Of a DNA stretch of 7,770 bases, positions 6,385-7,770 are shown piece by piece (position 1 is the stretch's first letter; the number at the start of each line of letters is the position of its first letter). The translations under genes were made by a program, and so were the position numbers. Below the pieces are notes generated by a model. That model had not been told where the DNA came from, ran no database searches, and saw nothing but the letters and a program-made list of their open reading frames with translations. The DNA is taken from positions 1 through 7,770 of the forward strand of contig CAISVC010000599.1 of NCBI GenBank assembly GCA_903888815.1. The letters are read 5' to 3'. This stretch comes from an uncultured Fibrobacterota bacterium. GTDB lineage: Bacteria > Fibrobacterota > Chitinivibrionia > Chitinivibrionales > Chitinispirillaceae.

Positions 6385-7608
6385 GTGGGTAAATTAGTCG
6401 GAAAAGCAGTGGTTGCACAAGGCGGCGGGCCTACGGCGGTGATCAACCAGAGCCTTGTCGGCGTGGTGCTCGAGGCCCGGAAATTCGACTGCATTGAGAA
6501 CGTTTATGGCGCGCTCCATGGCGTAAGCGGTATTGTCAAGGAGGAATTCCTTGATCTCGCACAGGCCACCACGCATAACCTGGAGATGGCGGGCAGGACC
6601 CCTGGTTCGGCTATGCTTTCTACCCGCGACAAGCCCGATGCGGAGTATTGCGCGAAGATCTTCGAGGTGCTCAAGGCCCACGATGTGCGGTATTTCTATT
6701 ATATCGGCGGCAATGATTCCGCCGACACGTGCAGGATCGTGAATGAAAACGCAATGGCGGCCGGGTATGAGCTGCGGGTGGTGCATATCCCCAAGACTAT
6801 CGATAATGACCTCCTGGTCACCGACCACTGCCCGGGTTTCGGGTCCGCCGGTCTTTTTGTCAGTAAAGCCTTTGCCGGCATCAACCTTGACAACAGGAGC
6901 CTGCCGGGCGTCTATATCGGCATCGTCATGGGACGTCATGCCGGTTTTCTGACCGCCGCGAGCATTTTTGCCAAAAAATACCCGGACGACGGCCCCCACC
7001 TCGTCTATGTTCCCGAAAAAGCGTTCGACATCGACAAATTCCTCGCTGATGTTGACAAAACATACAAGGAATACGGCCGCTGCGTGATTGCGGCCTCCGA
7101 AGGCATCTGCAACGCGCAGGGCGAACCGATGGTGACTACGCTTACGAAAACCGATGAAAAGGACGCCCACGGCAACGTACAGCTCTCCGGTACCGGCGCG
7201 CTGGGCGACGCGCTCGGCGACATCATCAAAAAGAAGCTCAAGATCAAACGGGTGCGGAGCGATACCTTCGGATATCTGCAGCGGAGCTTCCTCGGAACAG
7301 TCTCTTCGGTTGACGCAAACGAAGCGCGCGAAGTCGGGGAGAAGGCCGTCCAGTTTTCGGTGTGGCATAATGTGGACGGTTCGGTGGCGATCCGCCGCAC
7401 CGGTGATTATTCTGTGGAATATTTCCTGACGCCGCTTTCGACCGTTGCCAGAAATTCAAAGTCTATGCCGGACGAGTTTATCGATGATAAAAATTCGACA
7501 ATGACGCAGGAGTTCAAGAACTATGCCCGTCCGCTTGTCGGCGATATGCCGGACTACGACCGTATCTCAGCTCCGAAGGTAGAAAAACTCCTCAAGCGCG
7601 GGAACTGA
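6385..7608 (+). CDS. Pyrophosphate-dependent 6-phosphofructokinase (diphosphate--fructose-6-phosphate 1-phosphotransferase)
   Basis: This 407-residue cytoplasmic enzyme of the PFK-A superfamily phosphorylates fructose 6-phosphate to fructose 1,6-bisphosphate and, with pyrophosphate, works reversibly in glycolysis and gluconeogenesis. Motifs in order are GGGPTAVINQS (13-23, phosphate loop), YIGGNDSADT (106-115), PKTIDNDL (136-143, catalytic Asp140), MGRHAGF (182-188, substrate binding), ASEG (237-240) and RSDTFGYLQRS (291-301). By established comparison with E. coli PfkA, an Asp at the Gly104 position and a Lys at the Gly124 position mark pyrophosphate rather than ATP use. Here these are Asp111 and Lys137, both of the pyrophosphate type. 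The residue matching E. coli Asp103 is Asn110, which is a departure from the common GGDDS form. The length fits the short bacterial pyrophosphate enzymes. The GTG start has a strong Shine-Dalgarno sequence at 6371-6377. It is divergent from the glycan genes, and an unrecognised gene follows 19 nt later. Phosphate-donor preference is inferred, not shown. Confidence 0.9.
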   Translation: MGKLVGKAVVAQGGGPTAVINQSLVGVVLEARKFDCIENVYGALHGVSGIVKEEFLDLAQATTHNLEMAGRTPGSAMLSTRDKPDAEYCAKIFEVLKAHDVRYFYYIGGNDSADTCRIVNENAMAAGYELRVVHIPKTIDNDLLVTDHCPGFGSAGLFVSKAFAGINLDNRSLPGVYIGIVMGRHAGFLTAASIFAKKYPDDGPHLVYVPEKAFDIDKFLADVDKTYKEYGRCVIAASEGICNAQGEPMVTTLTKTDEKDAHGNVQLSGTGALGDALGDIIKKKLKIKRVRSDTFGYLQRSFLGTVSSVDANEAREVGEKAVQFSVWHNVDGSVAIRRTGDYSVEYFLTPLSTVARNSKSMPDEFIDDKNSTMTQEFKNYARPLVGDMPDYDRISAPKVEKLLKRGN

Positions 7609-7622
7609 CGGAAGCGTTTCCG
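7609..7622 (+). other. Short hairpin between the phosphofructokinase stop and the next gene
   Basis: CGGAA at 7609-7613 and TTCCG at 7618-7622 form a perfect 5-bp stem around a GCGT loop, beginning at the base after the TGA stop. No T-tract follows, so it is not an intrinsic terminator. It ends at the GGGGA (7622-7626) that may serve as the ribosome-binding site of the next gene. It may be chance. Confidence 0.3.
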
Positions 7623-7627
7623 GGGAA

Positions 7628-7770
7628 ATGGCGGCTATGGATTTTGATATTCAGCAGAAAAAAGGGGACCCGAAGTATCTTGACGGCCGCATAACCGTCT
7701 ATGCGGTGATTACCATTGATCCCGAAGACCTCATGACTGTTAAGCACTCCTTCGCGTCCATGGTGCACAA
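7628..7770 (+). CDS. N-terminal part of an unrecognised protein (3' end outside window)
   Basis: An open frame begins at ATG 7628 and stays open to the right edge, giving 47 full codons. A second in-frame ATG lies at 7637. It has GGGGA nine to ten bases upstream and may be the true start, since ATG 7628 has almost no room for a ribosome-binding site. The N-terminus reads MAAMDFDIQQKKGDPKYL and continues with a hydrophobic beta-like run, GRITVYAVITI, then DPEDLMTVKHSFASMVH. There is no signal peptide or membrane helix in the visible part, so a cytoplasmic protein is likely. I do not recognise the family. The 19-nt spacing from the phosphofructokinase stop suggests cotranscription with it. Confidence 0.6.
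   Translation, partial: MAAMDFDIQQKKGDPKYLDGRITVYAVITIDPEDLMTVKHSFASMVH

Noticed and set aside
6394..7368. 324-residue open frame on the minus strand opposite the phosphofructokinase gene
   Set aside because: The plus-strand frame is a clear enzyme with all its motifs. The antisense frame lacks recognisable domains and is explained by codon bias of the real gene.
1..7770. Search for mobile elements, CRISPR repeats, tRNA genes, toxin-antitoxin or defence genes
   Set aside because: No direct-repeat array, transposase or integrase motif, cloverleaf-like sequence, or toxin or defence motif was seen on either strand.

Overview
The window looks like an ordinary chromosomal stretch from a Gram-negative bacterium. 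It combines a cell-envelope glycan neighbourhood with a central-carbon gene. A GmhB-type heptose bisphosphate phosphatase points to heptose-containing surface glycan, most likely lipopolysaccharide. A pyrophosphate-type phosphofructokinase suggests an anaerobic or energy-sparing lifestyle. Coding G+C looks a little above 50% by eye, with clearly AT-richer gaps between genes. I cannot name the phylum. Lineages such as Fibrobacterota, Spirochaetota or related uncultured groups would fit, but this is a guess.

Layout: (a) positions 1-118 hold the C-terminal end of an unrecognised plus-strand gene. (b) 119-273 is an AT-rich gap with a possible extended -10 promoter and a 13-bp odd palindrome touching the next start codon. 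(c) 274-3240 is a plus-strand pair, gmhB followed 18 nt later by a large YfhO-family multi-spanning membrane protein. (d) 3267-6280 is a minus-strand set, transcribed in the order UPF0104/LPG-synthase-TM-like membrane protein, GT4-type glycosyltransferase, SAM-dependent methyltransferase. It converges on the YfhO gene with only 26 bp between stop codons. (e) 6281-6384 is the divergent gap, with a plausible sigma70-like promoter for the next gene. (f) 6385-7608 is a plus-strand phosphofructokinase with both pyrophosphate-specificity residues. (g) From 7628 an unrecognised plus-strand gene begins and runs off the window.

How the genes may work together (inference): GmhB supplies an activated-heptose intermediate in the cytoplasm. 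The GT4 enzyme and methyltransferase could build or modify a glycan on the inner face of the membrane. The YfhO-like protein (probable GT-C fold) and the UPF0104-like protein could act at the membrane, in lipid-linked sugar transfer or lipid/glycan handling. The phosphofructokinase belongs to glycolysis and is probably a separate transcription unit.

I found no tRNA, rRNA, CRISPR array, insertion sequence, phage gene or defence system. The neighbourhood is mostly conventional, and the findings below are modest in interest.
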